Source: Thalassolituus sp. UBA1087 (GTDB taxonomy: Bacteria; Pseudomonadota; Gammaproteobacteria; Pseudomonadales; Oceanobacteraceae). From it: 64,000 nt of DNA. Position 1 is the stretch's first letter; every line of letters starts with the position of its first letter. The position numbers and the translations under genes are program-made. Under the pieces are notes generated by a model, which worked only from the letters and a program-made list of their open reading frames with translations, made no database searches and was not told where the DNA came from. Shown here piece by piece: positions 8,445 to 18,213 of the stretch. The stretch covers positions 62,001 to 126,000 of the forward strand of contig DCCG01000045.1 of NCBI GenBank assembly GCA_002314145.1, written 5' to 3'.

Positions 8445-9473
8445 ATGAAGACCATTCAATCCACAGCGCTGCTGATCGCAGGTTTGCTGACGTCGGCCGG
8501 AAGCTGGGCAGCAGCAACGCCAGCCGGCACCGACATCGAAAACACCGCCACCGCAACCTATTACGCGGCGGGCGATTCGACCAACGCGTTAACAGCTCAA
8601 AGCACCTTCACTTTCAAGGTTCAGGAACTGATTGATGTCACCATCAGCAGTGACGCCACCGAAAGCACCGTCACTTCCGGTGAAACCGGTGTCGTTGTCA
8701 GCTACGTCATCACCAACACAGGTAACGGTTCTGAAGACTTCACCATTACCGATGTGAACGGCACCGGAGATGACTTCGATCTCGAAGGTATTTCTCTTTA
8801 TTACGAAGACAATAATGCCGGTTTTGATGGTACGGAAAGTACAGTTGCAGCCGACGGTGTCATTAACCTCGATGCCGGTGAAAGCGTCACGATTCTGGCT
8901 GTGGTGAATGTGCCGGCAACAGCGGGTGACGGACAGTCAGCAGAGACGACCCTGACCGCCGTATCCAACACCAGCGGAGCCTCTGCCGCGGCTGAAGGTG
9001 ATGTACTTGACGGTGTTGGTGACGACGGTGTCGATGCTGTGATTGCCTCAGCCGGCGCCAACTACCAGGCAGATCATACCTACACAGTCGAAAACACCAC
9101 GCTGGTAAGAGTTGCCAAGAACATCATCGGTTATGAAGACCAGTTCGGTGGGGACAGCCGCATTCCCGGCGCCACAGTGACCTATCAGATTCTGGTGTCA
9201 GTCTACGACGATGTGACCGATCTGGTTATTACCGACCCCCTGCCGGAAGACGTTACCTACGAAGAAGGCACGCTTTACTACGAAGCCGCTGACAATTCAG
9301 GCAACGACATCAGTTCTTCCGGCACCCTGCTGTCCGACGATTCTGATACCGATATCGGTAAATTTGAGCAAAGCGCGGACGAAAATGGCCGTGTCACTGT
9401 GGACCTGGGCGACGTGGATTACGACAGCACCACGCTGTTTTACACCATTCAGTTCCAGGCAACTATTAACTGA
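8445..9473 (+). CDS. Exported DUF11-type repeat protein (operon gene 1)
   Basis: A 342-residue protein with a signal peptide ending near SAGSWA. The mature N-terminus carries a T-x-A-G-T-x-I-x-N-x-A motif shared with two later proteins of the operon. The central part is an acidic, Thr/Ser/Asp-rich immunoglobulin-like region. Residues from about 218 to the end match DUF11/conserved-repeat domains (GATVTYQILVSVYDD, ITDPLPEDVTYEEGTLYY). Such domains are beta sandwiches of cell-surface proteins. The ATG at 8445 follows AAGGAG at good spacing; longer frames lack a signal peptide. Likely a secreted or surface structural component, since no catalytic motif is seen. It is first in a tight four-gene operon. 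Confidence 0.8.
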   Translation: MKTIQSTALLIAGLLTSAGSWAAATPAGTDIENTATATYYAAGDSTNALTAQSTFTFKVQELIDVTISSDATESTVTSGETGVVVSYVITNTGNGSEDFTITDVNGTGDDFDLEGISLYYEDNNAGFDGTESTVAADGVINLDAGESVTILAVVNVPATAGDGQSAETTLTAVSNTSGASAAAEGDVLDGVGDDGVDAVIASAGANYQADHTYTVENTTLVRVAKNIIGYEDQFGGDSRIPGATVTYQILVSVYDDVTDLVITDPLPEDVTYEEGTLYYEAADNSGNDISSSGTLLSDDSDTDIGKFEQSADENGRVTVDLGDVDYDSTTLFYTIQFQATIN

Positions 9474-9488
9474 TAAAAAGGAGGCCGT

Positions 9489-9950
9489 ATGCGCACTCTT
9501 CTTCTGGCATTAATGCTGTTGCCATCCTTCGTTATGGCAGAGGTCACGCTAAAGACCGAAGCATTCAAAATTGTGGCTGTTCAGCAGTCCGACGGCACTG
9601 CCATTGAGGAGTGGCAGGCGGCCGACAAAATTGTTCCTGGTGACAAAGTTGGCTTCCGTATTTCTTACGCCAATCAGGGTGAAGAAGCAGCGGAAGGTAT
9701 CGTAATCAATAACCCGGTTCCGGCCGACGCTGAATACGTAGCCAACACTGCCACCGGCCGCAATACCCGCATCACTTATTCCGTTGACGGTGGCGAAACC
9801 TTTGCCACTGCCAGCGCGTTAACAGTGACTGAAAACGGCGCAAGTCGCCCAGCAAAAGCCGGGGACTACACCAATATCCGCTGGACGCTGAATACCCCTG
9901 TTGAGGCAGGCGACAGCGGAAAAGTGGAATACAAAGTTCGTATTAAATAA
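9489..9950 (+). CDS. Small exported single-domain DUF11-type protein (operon gene 2)
   Basis: A 153-residue protein: signal peptide (MRTLLLALMLLPSFVMA), then one DUF11-like domain. The domain shows KIVPGDKVGFRISYANQGEEAAEGIVINNPVPADAEYV-type sequence, read here in pieces, and ends VEYKVRIK. It lacks the N-terminal motif of its operon partners. A GGAGG ribosome-binding site lies in the 15-nt gap after gene 1. It could be a subunit or adaptor of the same surface structure. Its single domain and short length resemble a capping or minor subunit, but that is inference. Confidence 0.78.
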   Translation: MRTLLLALMLLPSFVMAEVTLKTEAFKIVAVQQSDGTAIEEWQAADKIVPGDKVGFRISYANQGEEAAEGIVINNPVPADAEYVANTATGRNTRITYSVDGGETFATASALTVTENGASRPAKAGDYTNIRWTLNTPVEAGDSGKVEYKVRIK

Positions 9951-9964
9951 TCAGGAGAGATCGT

Positions 9965-11155
9965 ATGAAAATCATACAAAAAGCGATTTTACCTGCTGTT
10001 ATGTTATCAGCCGGCCTCTTTGCTTCAGGGGCTCAAGCCAGTACAACAGCCGGTACAACTATTACTAATGAAGCCACGCTCAGCTATGACGTGAATGGCG
10101 CTTCAGGTTCGACCACTGCGACAGCAGATGTTGTCATTGACGTAAAAATCGACTTCAGTGCCATAAGCACCAGCACGGCTGTTAATGATTCTGACGTTTA
10201 TACCTACGATAGTAATTCATACTATATGGTTGGCCAATTTTCATTGTCCAATACAGGTAACGCCCAGACCGACTTCTCGCTGACACTGGCAAACCTTGAC
10301 GGAGATTTCACCTCTCAAAACTACAGTGATTCAGACACAATCGATGCAACACTCACTGACTATGTGATTGTTCCCAGTGCGAGTTTGAGCGGTACAACCA
10401 TTACGACTACTGCACCTGCTGCATTAGCCAGTGGCAGTGAACTCAGCCTTGAGCAAGATATGACTGAAGGCAATACAGTTTATGTGTTGATTCCGACGGC
10501 CAATATAACAGCTACCGATGCAGCTGTTCTGGGTGTCAGCCTGACCATGTCAGCAACCGATACCGATACCGATGGCGATCGGGATACCGACGACGTGACT
10601 ATCTCTGAAACCACAGCAGCTAATACCGATGCTGTCGAGTTTGTTATTGCCGACAGCGGCCGTGACAATTCAGAAATTGCCTATGACGCTATGGAACTGT
10701 CTGCAGCATCTTTCCCTGAAGATACTGACGGTAATGGTGATGCAACAGAAGATGGCTTTATTAAAACAGCAACTGTGATTTACGATCCGATTAACGGTGC
10801 ACTCGATACAGCCAACGGAGTTTTCCCAAAAGCCATTCCGGGAGCAGTTATTGAATACACCATCACTGTAACAAACCTGGGTTCAGGCAGTGCCAACAAT
10901 CTGGTGGTCACAGATCCGATTCCAGACGATACAGCGTATTGCACAGACACTTCTATTGGTTGCAGCGTTGCTAAAGCTACCGCGCCTGACTTTTATTCAG
11001 CACTGGATACAAGTGTTTATACCGATGTGGGTACAGATTTACCCGTCTACACACCGGTTTATGATTCCACCAACGACGACGTGACTGTTACTTACGGTAC
11101 CGACTTCTATTCAGGCTATCAAAGCATTATCACCTTCTACGTGACTGTGCAGTAA
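9965..11155 (+). CDS. Exported DUF11-type repeat protein (operon gene 3)
   Basis: A 396-residue protein with a signal peptide ending ASGAQA, followed by the shared motif TTAGTTITNEATLSYD. The middle is Thr/Asp-rich (including the run of TDTDGD-type residues that could bind calcium). Residues about 270-396 form a DUF11 domain (GAVIEYTITVTNLGSGSANNLVVTDPIP) with two close Cys residues (AYCTDTSIGC) that could form a disulphide. AGGAG precedes the ATG, and the gap to gene 2 is 14 nt. Probable periplasmic or surface protein; function unknown. Confidence 0.78.
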   Translation: MKIIQKAILPAVMLSAGLFASGAQASTTAGTTITNEATLSYDVNGASGSTTATADVVIDVKIDFSAISTSTAVNDSDVYTYDSNSYYMVGQFSLSNTGNAQTDFSLTLANLDGDFTSQNYSDSDTIDATLTDYVIVPSASLSGTTITTTAPAALASGSELSLEQDMTEGNTVYVLIPTANITATDAAVLGVSLTMSATDTDTDGDRDTDDVTISETTAANTDAVEFVIADSGRDNSEIAYDAMELSAASFPEDTDGNGDATEDGFIKTATVIYDPINGALDTANGVFPKAIPGAVIEYTITVTNLGSGSANNLVVTDPIPDDTAYCTDTSIGCSVAKATAPDFYSALDTSVYTDVGTDLPVYTPVYDSTNDDVTVTYGTDFYSGYQSIITFYVTVQ

Positions 11156-11158
11156 GCC

Positions 11159-14100
11159 ATGATGATATCTGTCCGCCAGTTAACAGCAGCAATCCGGCAC
11201 GGGCTTTTTGCCCGGGCCGGTGCGTGCCTGTTGCTGGCGGGCATGATATTCAATGCGCAGGCCGTTACGCCTGCCAACACCACCATTACCAACCGGGCTT
11301 ATGCCACCTTCAGCGTTGACAGCCAGTCTTATGTTGTCAGCAACGCTGCCAGTTTTGTTTCGCAGGAAGTAAACCCTGCATCGGTCGCGCCAACCGCGTC
11401 TGAACTCAGCGTACGGCACCTGTCCGGCAACGATGCCTCCGGACTGCCGGTACCTGCTACCGAATGCTCCGACGGCTCTGGAAATTACTCGGTTATTTCC
11501 TCTGTCGATGGTGTCTCCGGTACCTCATATTCTCTGCCAGGAACCTTTGCTTATTCCCAGGCAGAATACGGATTTAAAATCGGCGAGCCGTTACTGATTA
11601 CAGTGGCGGACGGCGATAAAAACCTTTATAACAACATTGCTGAGACCATTATTGTCACTCTGACAACCAGCAATGGCACCGACACGGAACAGCTGCGTCT
11701 CACTGAGACCGGCGTGAATACCGGTGTTTTCGCCGGTGCGATCAATACCATCCAAAACCTGGGCGGTATTAACAATAATGATTGCGCCCTGGCGCTTACC
11801 CAGGCAGAAACTGTCACCGCCAGTTACACCGACAGTTACGACACCACAGATACCAGTTTTGCCGAAGCGGCATTCGATCCATACAGCCGCATTTTTGATG
11901 CTGAAACCGGCAACCCGATTAACGGTGTCCAGGTTACCATTATTGACGCCAGCACAGGGGACCCGGCTACCGTATTTGACGACGATGGCGTCACACCATA
12001 CCCATCCACCGTGACGACTGGGCCGGCTTCTGCAGCCTCTGGTTTTTCAGCAATGGCCGTTGATGATGGAGAATTTCCGGACGGCAGTTTCCGCTTTCCG
12101 TTTATTCCGGCCGGTGATTACCGTCTGGAATTCAGCGCGCCGTCCAATTACCGTATTCCATCCACCGCGACGGATGAAGAAATTGAAACCCTGGGCAATT
12201 TCACAATTAATGCCATTTCCCGGGGTCAGGATTTCAACCTGAACGACCATGTTTTATTAGCCGATATTCCGGCCGATAATCTCGACAGTGGTGTACTGCT
12301 GAGTAAAACCGCCAGTAAAACCGAAGCCGGTATCGGCGATTTTATTCAGTTCACTATCACCCTTGCCAATGCCGATGTTGAAATCAGTGATGGCAGTGTC
12401 ATCGACCGCTTGCCGGCAGGTCTGCGCTACCGTTCCGGATCAGCACACTATAATCAGGAAAAAGTCAGCGACCCTGTCATTGCCGGTAATGGCCGCGAAC
12501 TGCGTTTCGCATTGCCGGAAATTGCCGCCGACGGCAGCCTGACCATTACCTATGTGACTCAGGTGACGGCACTGGCCAAAGACCGTCTCGTTAACCAGGC
12601 CTGGTTGGACGATGATGTTGTCAGCAGTAATACAGCGTCTGCCAGCGTCAATGTGACGGATGAATTCTTCAAAGACACCGCCCGTCTGTTCGGCCGTGTG
12701 TATCTGGATGACTGTAACGGCAATCTGGATGCCGAAGCCGTGCCGAATATCCGCCTGCTGATGGAAGACGGCACCTCAGTTGTTACTGATGAAAACGGTG
12801 AATGGCACATCGAAAACGTGCGTCCGGGCACGCACGTTGTGCAACTGGACAGCGCCAGCATCCCCCCTTATATGGAAGTGATGACCTGTGATCAGCGCGG
12901 CTTCCATGCCGGCCGCTCATTCAGTCAGTTCGTGGATGTTCAGGGCGGCAGTTTCTGGCGGGTTGATTTTGCTCTGAAAATGAAAAAGCCGGAAACCGGT
13001 GAAGTCAGTCAGCGCATTACCCACGAGTTGATTCCGCTGCAGGCACAGGACGATGGTTCACGGCCTTACAACTCGCCAGTCAATGAAAAGCTGCACTATA
13101 CGGTTTACCTGCAGGGTGAAGGTGTTGAAATCACCAGCCTGATGGAAATGGTCGCCCTGCCGGAAGGCGTCGTCTATGAACCCGGCAGCACCCTGCTGGA
13201 TGGTGAGCCATGGCAGGATCCGCGCGTTTCTTACGGAACTCTGATTTATAAACTCGGTGATCGCCCGGCCAAATGGGAACACAAACTGAGCTTTACCGCT
13301 GTGATCAGCGATAAGGCAAAGGGTGGCAAACTGAAAGCAAAAGCCATTACCCGTTTTAAAGATAATAAGGGCAACAAGAGTTATCAGATCAAGCCGGTGG
13401 ATACCACCGCTGTTCTGCAGTTGCCGCCGGAAGATGGCAGCGTCAAACCCATTACGCCACCTAAGTTTTCCAATTTCTCCGATCTGTTAACGGAAGAAGA
13501 TAAATTCAACCTGAAGCACGTGGTGGAACGTCTGCGCGGACTGCGTAACCTGAAGGTTGAAGTGGTTGGCCACACAGACAGTACGCCAATCGCCGCCCGT
13601 AACCGTCATATTTTTGCAGATAACCAGGCCTTGTCTGAAGCCCGTGCGGCATCCGTGGCGAAATACATTGCTGAACAGCTGAATATTAATCCGGCACAGA
13701 TTCTGTCTTCAGGTAAAGGTGCCAGTGAACCTGTGGCAAGTAACAGCAGCGCACTGGGGCGCGCCAAAAACCGTCGCGTGGAAGTGAATGTATTGAACGG
13801 GGATCCGGATATCCGTCTGGCTTCTCTCAGCAGCGATGTTAAGAGCACACATATTGAAGCGTCGCTGGAAAATTTCCTCGCCGACCTGCCGGCCACCGCT
13901 GCCGGAAGTCTGGAAGAGTACAATGCTCCACAAATGCCGGACTTCGATGAAAAATGGTTTAACACGGCATCGGATTACGCTCAGTGGCTGTGGCCTCCGG
14001 TGGATCGCAGCCCTGCGATTGCCAGCACCAAAATCGCTATCTCACACGCCAAAGATGAACGTATTAAGTTATTGCTGAACGATAAACCGGTCAGTGCTGT

Positions 14101-17008
14101 GAATTACGACGGCGAAGAGAAAAGTTCAGCGCGCAACCTGTCGGTTTCCAAATGGCGCGGCGTCGACCTGCAGCCAGGTGCAAACCGTTTCACCGTCTTT
14201 GTCATCAACAAAGATGGTGATATTACCAGCCAGTTTGAACGTAACGTGCAGTTCGCTCAGGTGCCCGCCAAAGCGGAACTGGTTGAAGAGCAGACGAAAG
14301 CCATCGCGGACGGTATTAATCCACCGGTCATTGCCGTGCGTCTGACCGATAAAGAAGGCTTCCCCATCCGTTATGGTGTCAGCGGTGAAATGTCGGTTGA
14401 AGCTCCTTATGAACTGTACGACGTTAACGCGCAGATTGAAGGTAATCCGCTGGGCTCAACCCAGGATATTAAATATTACGTTGGTAACGACGGTATTGCT
14501 CTGATCCGTCTGAAACCAACCACCAAAGCCGGTGAAGTCAAAATCCGCTTTAAACACGCCAACGATCAGGAAGACGTGGTTAAAGCCTGGCTGAAACCCA
14601 AAGACCGTGACTGGGTTCTGGTCGGTCTGGGTGATTACACGGTGGGTTATAACTCCGCCTCTGGCGATAACAGCAGCCGCAATGCCGCTGAGGTGGATGA
14701 CAAAATTTATCAGGATGGCCGTGTTGCGTTTTATACCCAGGGTACAGTGTCCGGCGAATGGCTGATAACCGCTGCTTACGATTCCGGTAAACCAAGATCA
14801 GAAGCCTTTGCCAGTGTTATCGATCCGGACCGCTACTACACCCTTTACGGTGACGCCAGTCAGCAAACGCTGGATGCAAGCTCTGGCCGAAAACTGTATG
14901 TGCGGGTTGAACGCGAACGTTTTTATGCCGTCTTCGGCGATATTAATACCGGCCTGACAGAAACGACCCTGAGTAAATACAGCCGTAAAATGACCGGCGC
15001 TCAGGCTCAGTACCAGAATGATCTGGTCGAGTTATCCGGCTTTGTCAGCCAGACTGACAACGGCGCAGCACACGATGAAATTCAGGGTGACGGCACCTCG
15101 GGCCTGTATCACCTGAGCAATAAACACATCGTTGAAGACAGTGAGACTATCACCATTGAAGTGCGCGAACGTTATCGCAGCGAAGTGGTTATCAGCACCG
15201 AAACTCTGACCCGCGATGCCGACTACGTTATTGACTACAGCGACGGTACGATTTACTTCAAACGGGTCATCGCAGCCACCGACGATAACTTTAATCCACG
15301 CTACATTATTGCAGATTACGATGTTGAATCCGGCGATCTCGGTTATGTAACCGGTGGTCGTGCCGGAGTGAAACTGCTCGACGACAGAATAAAAGCCGGT
15401 GTCACAGCCATCAGCCAGAACCAGAGTGGTGAAGACGTCCACTTGCACGGTGCAGACGTCACCGTCAAAGTCGGCGACACCGAAATCAAAGCCGAAGTTG
15501 CCCAGAGTGAGAGTGTCAGCAACGGCAGTGAAACCGGTGCTAATGCGCAACTGGTGGAAGTTACCCACCGTACAGAAAAACTGACAGCAAAAGCGTACGT
15601 GCGCAGTCAGGACGAAGACTTCGGGTTTGAACAGAGCCCGCAAAGTGAAAACAATTACCGTAAAGAAGGCCTGGAAGGCAGCTATTACCTCAGTGATCGC
15701 AATCAGTTACAGATCGATACTTTCCACCACGAGGAAATCAGTAGCGGTGATGACACCTACCAGCTGGAAGCACAATGGCTGCGCAATCTGGATGAAAAAC
15801 AACAGATCTCGGTTGGTGTACTGACCACTCAGGATGAAGACGACGGCGACAAACAATTCAGTGACAAACTGACCGCCGGTTACAAAACCCGGCTGATGGG
15901 TAATCGACTGCAGCTGGGCGTCAATGGGGCCAGCGCAATGACCGCCCGCAGCGATGAAGACGATGAGATTTCGCTGTCTGCTGAATACCGCATTAATCAG
16001 GCACTGAGCGTTTACGCTAACCAACAGAATCAGTTTGGTTCTGATGCGTTACAACAAACGACCATCGGTGCCCGTGCCACACCATGGACCGGCGCACAGA
16101 TCAACCAGAGTCTGGAGCAATCCCAGCAGGATGATGCACACTCTCTGTATGCAGTTTCCGGTCTGCAGCAGCAGGTCACACTGAACGAAACCTGGAGTAT
16201 GACGCTGGGCTTTGACCAGGCGCGTAACCTGGAAGCGTCAATCCTTGGCGATGATGACGACAACCTGTCCACCGAAGATTACTACGCCGTCTACGCCGGA
16301 GCCTCTTACCGTTCACAGATCTGGCAATGGAATAACCGTGTGGAAAAACGCGATGGTGACGAAACAGATAAGTGGGTGCTGCGTTCCAGTGTTTACCATC
16401 CCCTGTCAGATGCTCTGACCACCGGTGCCAGTGTGGAATATTTTACTCAGGAAAGCGCTGACAGCCGTTATGAGAACTCGCTGGATGCTTCCTTCGACCT
16501 TGCTCTGCGTCCGCGTAAACTGCCGGTTGCTATGCTGTGGCAGACCCGTTGGGTACAGGACGCCAGCGGAGAAAATGGCGAAACACCGGAGCGCAGCCGT
16601 AAACTGATTAACAATGTTCACGGCAACTGGCTGATCAATCCGGCCAACCAGCTGGCCGCCCAATACGGTATTAAGCGTGTGCTGGATCAGTACGCCAGCG
16701 AAGATTATGCATCTACCACGGACTTTATGGCCGCGGAATGGCGCCACCATCTGAATGATCGCTGGGACATCGGTGCCCATGGCCGCCGTCTTCATAGTTA
16801 TGAAGCCGGCCAGAGCCTGCACGGCGCCGGACTGTCAGTGGGTTATATTCCGGCCACCAACGTCTGGGTAAGCGTGGGATACAACTTCACTGGTTTCGTC
16901 GATACGGATTTCTCCGCCTCTAACTTCACCGCCAAAGGTGTCTACCTGAAAATGCGCTTCAAAGCGGATCAGGAAACCCTCGCCACACTGCGTTCTGCTT
17001 TCCAATAA
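11159..17008 (+). CDS. Giant envelope protein: DUF11 and Cna/Sdr-like modules, internal OmpA domain, C-terminal beta-barrel-like region
   Basis: 1949 residues. A signal peptide (cleavage near FNAQA, residue 35) precedes the shared motif VTPANTTITNRAYATF. Next come a beta domain with TETGVNTGVFAG, a carboxypeptidase-regulatory-like segment (about 240-360), a DUF11 domain (about 380-500) and a prealbumin-like module (FGRVYLDDCNGN...GEWHIENVRPG, about 510-580). An OmpA peptidoglycan-binding domain (about 770-880) shows VVGHTDSTPIAARN, LSEARAASVAKYI and GRAKNRRVEV. After Ig-like segments, residues about 1150-1949 are amphipathic strands rich in Tyr, Gln and Asp with RV-x-R and GD motifs, like a large outer-membrane barrel. 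The start is 3 nt after the gene 3 stop, implying coupled translation. Probably an outer-membrane anchor or export platform for the three small DUF11 proteins; this role is inferred. Confidence 0.8.
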   Translation: MMISVRQLTAAIRHGLFARAGACLLLAGMIFNAQAVTPANTTITNRAYATFSVDSQSYVVSNAASFVSQEVNPASVAPTASELSVRHLSGNDASGLPVPATECSDGSGNYSVISSVDGVSGTSYSLPGTFAYSQAEYGFKIGEPLLITVADGDKNLYNNIAETIIVTLTTSNGTDTEQLRLTETGVNTGVFAGAINTIQNLGGINNNDCALALTQAETVTASYTDSYDTTDTSFAEAAFDPYSRIFDAETGNPINGVQVTIIDASTGDPATVFDDDGVTPYPSTVTTGPASAASGFSAMAVDDGEFPDGSFRFPFIPAGDYRLEFSAPSNYRIPSTATDEEIETLGNFTINAISRGQDFNLNDHVLLADIPADNLDSGVLLSKTASKTEAGIGDFIQFTITLANADVEISDGSVIDRLPAGLRYRSGSAHYNQEKVSDPVIAGNGRELRFALPEIAADGSLTITYVTQVTALAKDRLVNQAWLDDDVVSSNTASASVNVTDEFFKDTARLFGRVYLDDCNGNLDAEAVPNIRLLMEDGTSVVTDENGEWHIENVRPGTHVVQLDSASIPPYMEVMTCDQRGFHAGRSFSQFVDVQGGSFWRVDFALKMKKPETGEVSQRITHELIPLQAQDDGSRPYNSPVNEKLHYTVYLQGEGVEITSLMEMVALPEGVVYEPGSTLLDGEPWQDPRVSYGTLIYKLGDRPAKWEHKLSFTAVISDKAKGGKLKAKAITRFKDNKGNKSYQIKPVDTTAVLQLPPEDGSVKPITPPKFSNFSDLLTEEDKFNLKHVVERLRGLRNLKVEVVGHTDSTPIAARNRHIFADNQALSEARAASVAKYIAEQLNINPAQILSSGKGASEPVASNSSALGRAKNRRVEVNVLNGDPDIRLASLSSDVKSTHIEASLENFLADLPATAAGSLEEYNAPQMPDFDEKWFNTASDYAQWLWPPVDRSPAIASTKIAISHAKDERIKLLLNDKPVSAVNYDGEEKSSARNLSVSKWRGVDLQPGANRFTVFVINKDGDITSQFERNVQFAQVPAKAELVEEQTKAIADGINPPVIAVRLTDKEGFPIRYGVSGEMSVEAPYELYDVNAQIEGNPLGSTQDIKYYVGNDGIALIRLKPTTKAGEVKIRFKHANDQEDVVKAWLKPKDRDWVLVGLGDYTVGYNSASGDNSSRNAAEVDDKIYQDGRVAFYTQGTVSGEWLITAAYDSGKPRSEAFASVIDPDRYYTLYGDASQQTLDASSGRKLYVRVERERFYAVFGDINTGLTETTLSKYSRKMTGAQAQYQNDLVELSGFVSQTDNGAAHDEIQGDGTSGLYHLSNKHIVEDSETITIEVRERYRSEVVISTETLTRDADYVIDYSDGTIYFKRVIAATDDNFNPRYIIADYDVESGDLGYVTGGRAGVKLLDDRIKAGVTAISQNQSGEDVHLHGADVTVKVGDTEIKAEVAQSESVSNGSETGANAQLVEVTHRTEKLTAKAYVRSQDEDFGFEQSPQSENNYRKEGLEGSYYLSDRNQLQIDTFHHEEISSGDDTYQLEAQWLRNLDEKQQISVGVLTTQDEDDGDKQFSDKLTAGYKTRLMGNRLQLGVNGASAMTARSDEDDEISLSAEYRINQALSVYANQQNQFGSDALQQTTIGARATPWTGAQINQSLEQSQQDDAHSLYAVSGLQQQVTLNETWSMTLGFDQARNLEASILGDDDDNLSTEDYYAVYAGASYRSQIWQWNNRVEKRDGDETDKWVLRSSVYHPLSDALTTGASVEYFTQESADSRYENSLDASFDLALRPRKLPVAMLWQTRWVQDASGENGETPERSRKLINNVHGNWLINPANQLAAQYGIKRVLDQYASEDYASTTDFMAAEWRHHLNDRWDIGAHGRRLHSYEAGQSLHGAGLSVGYIPATNVWVSVGYNFTGFVDTDFSASNFTAKGVYLKMRFKADQETLATLRSAFQ

Positions 17009-17124
17009 TTACGGCAGGCTTTCCGGGCCAGTCGTGATATCTTGTCTTTCCCTGACCCGACATAAGAAAACCCAGCGTTTATACTGCCGGTGGCGAACAC
17101 AATTACGGGCATAAGGATGCTTTC

Positions 17125-18147
17125 ATGCCAGTACGTGAAAAACTGATTAACCCTCAGGGCCAGCCGGCCTGTGGCCTGTTTCCTGACGGTGTGGAAACCA
17201 TTAACTATCTCGATTTTGATCTGCGCAGCCATATGGACAGGCGTCGCTCAACTCTGGCCAAACGCCTGCGCTTTAACCAGTTCCAGTTTATCAGCCTGAT
17301 CAGCCCGGAGCTTATTATCGGCGCTGCCATTGTGGATCTGAAACTGGTCAGTAATGCGTTTCTGTATTTTTATCACCCCGCCAGTGACACCTATGAAGAA
17401 TTCAGTTTTCTGCAGCCACTGGCGCGCCATACCCGAATAGATACCAGCCCCCTTAACGGCGACGCAGTATTCCGCAAAGGCAACAACCATTTCAGTATTC
17501 AGGCTACCCGGATACCGGGTGTGCGGCGCCTGCAGATAACACTGAACAATGGCACCCGGGTCGATGCCACTATTGATGAAACCACGGGTTATCAGCCATT
17601 AGCACTGTGCACACGTGCCGGTTATCAGGGCTGGACCTTTACTCAGAAAAGCGCAGCCCGGGTATGCAACGGCGATGTACACTGGCAGGGTAAGGATTAC
17701 GATCTTAAGCAACTGGATACCCTGGCCGCCGTCGACTGGAGTGCCGGCTATATGCGTCGTGAAACCTTCTGGAACTGGGCCAGCCTGTCATGCCGGCTGG
17801 CGGATGGCCGCCGGCTGGGGCTGAATCTGGCCGCCGGCGTTAACGAAACCGGCTTTACTGAAAATGCGCTGTGGCTCGATGGCCGGCTGATAAAAATCGA
17901 TATGACGGATTTTCTGTTTGACCGTTATCACCCCACTCATGCCTGGGCTATGCGCTCGGCTGACGGCATCATTGATCTGCATTTCGAACCACAGGGTAAA
18001 CGCGAAGAAAAGATTAATGCACTGCTTATAGCGTCTAACTTTAAACAGTACTTTGGCCGTTATCACGGTGAGATCCGTTTGCCCGGTGAAACCCTTCGTC
18101 TGACCGGTGAATGGGGACTGGCCGAAGACCACTACGCGCGTTGGTAA
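17125..18147 (+). CDS. DUF2804 family protein
   Basis: A 340-residue soluble-looking protein without signal peptide. Its whole length resembles DUF2804: an N-terminal LFPDGVETINYLDFDLR segment, an ETFWNWASLSCRLADGRRLGLNLAAGVNET core and a C-terminal LAEDHYARW. The family has no established function; its fold may resemble lipocalin/AttH-like proteins. AAGGAT lies 7 nt before the ATG. The 116-bp gap from the giant envelope gene suggests separate or loosely coupled expression. Confidence 0.8.
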   Translation: MPVREKLINPQGQPACGLFPDGVETINYLDFDLRSHMDRRRSTLAKRLRFNQFQFISLISPELIIGAAIVDLKLVSNAFLYFYHPASDTYEEFSFLQPLARHTRIDTSPLNGDAVFRKGNNHFSIQATRIPGVRRLQITLNNGTRVDATIDETTGYQPLALCTRAGYQGWTFTQKSAARVCNGDVHWQGKDYDLKQLDTLAAVDWSAGYMRRETFWNWASLSCRLADGRRLGLNLAAGVNETGFTENALWLDGRLIKIDMTDFLFDRYHPTHAWAMRSADGIIDLHFEPQGKREEKINALLIASNFKQYFGRYHGEIRLPGETLRLTGEWGLAEDHYARW

Positions 18148-18154
18148 CAGGCAT

Positions 18155-18188
18155 AAAATAAAACCGGTCACAGACCGGCTTTATTTTT
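18155..18188. terminator. Bidirectional intrinsic terminator between DUF2804 gene and ccmI
   Basis: ACCGGTC/GACCGG hairpin with a 3-nt loop, A-rich on the left and T-rich on the right, between convergent genes. Confidence 0.85.
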
Positions 18189-18213
18189 ATGGTTTCACAA
18201 ACAACCCGGCAAA

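Noticed and set aside
15032..15643. 203-residue open frame on the minus strand
   Set aside because: It is a shadow of the giant envelope gene with no ribosome-binding site.
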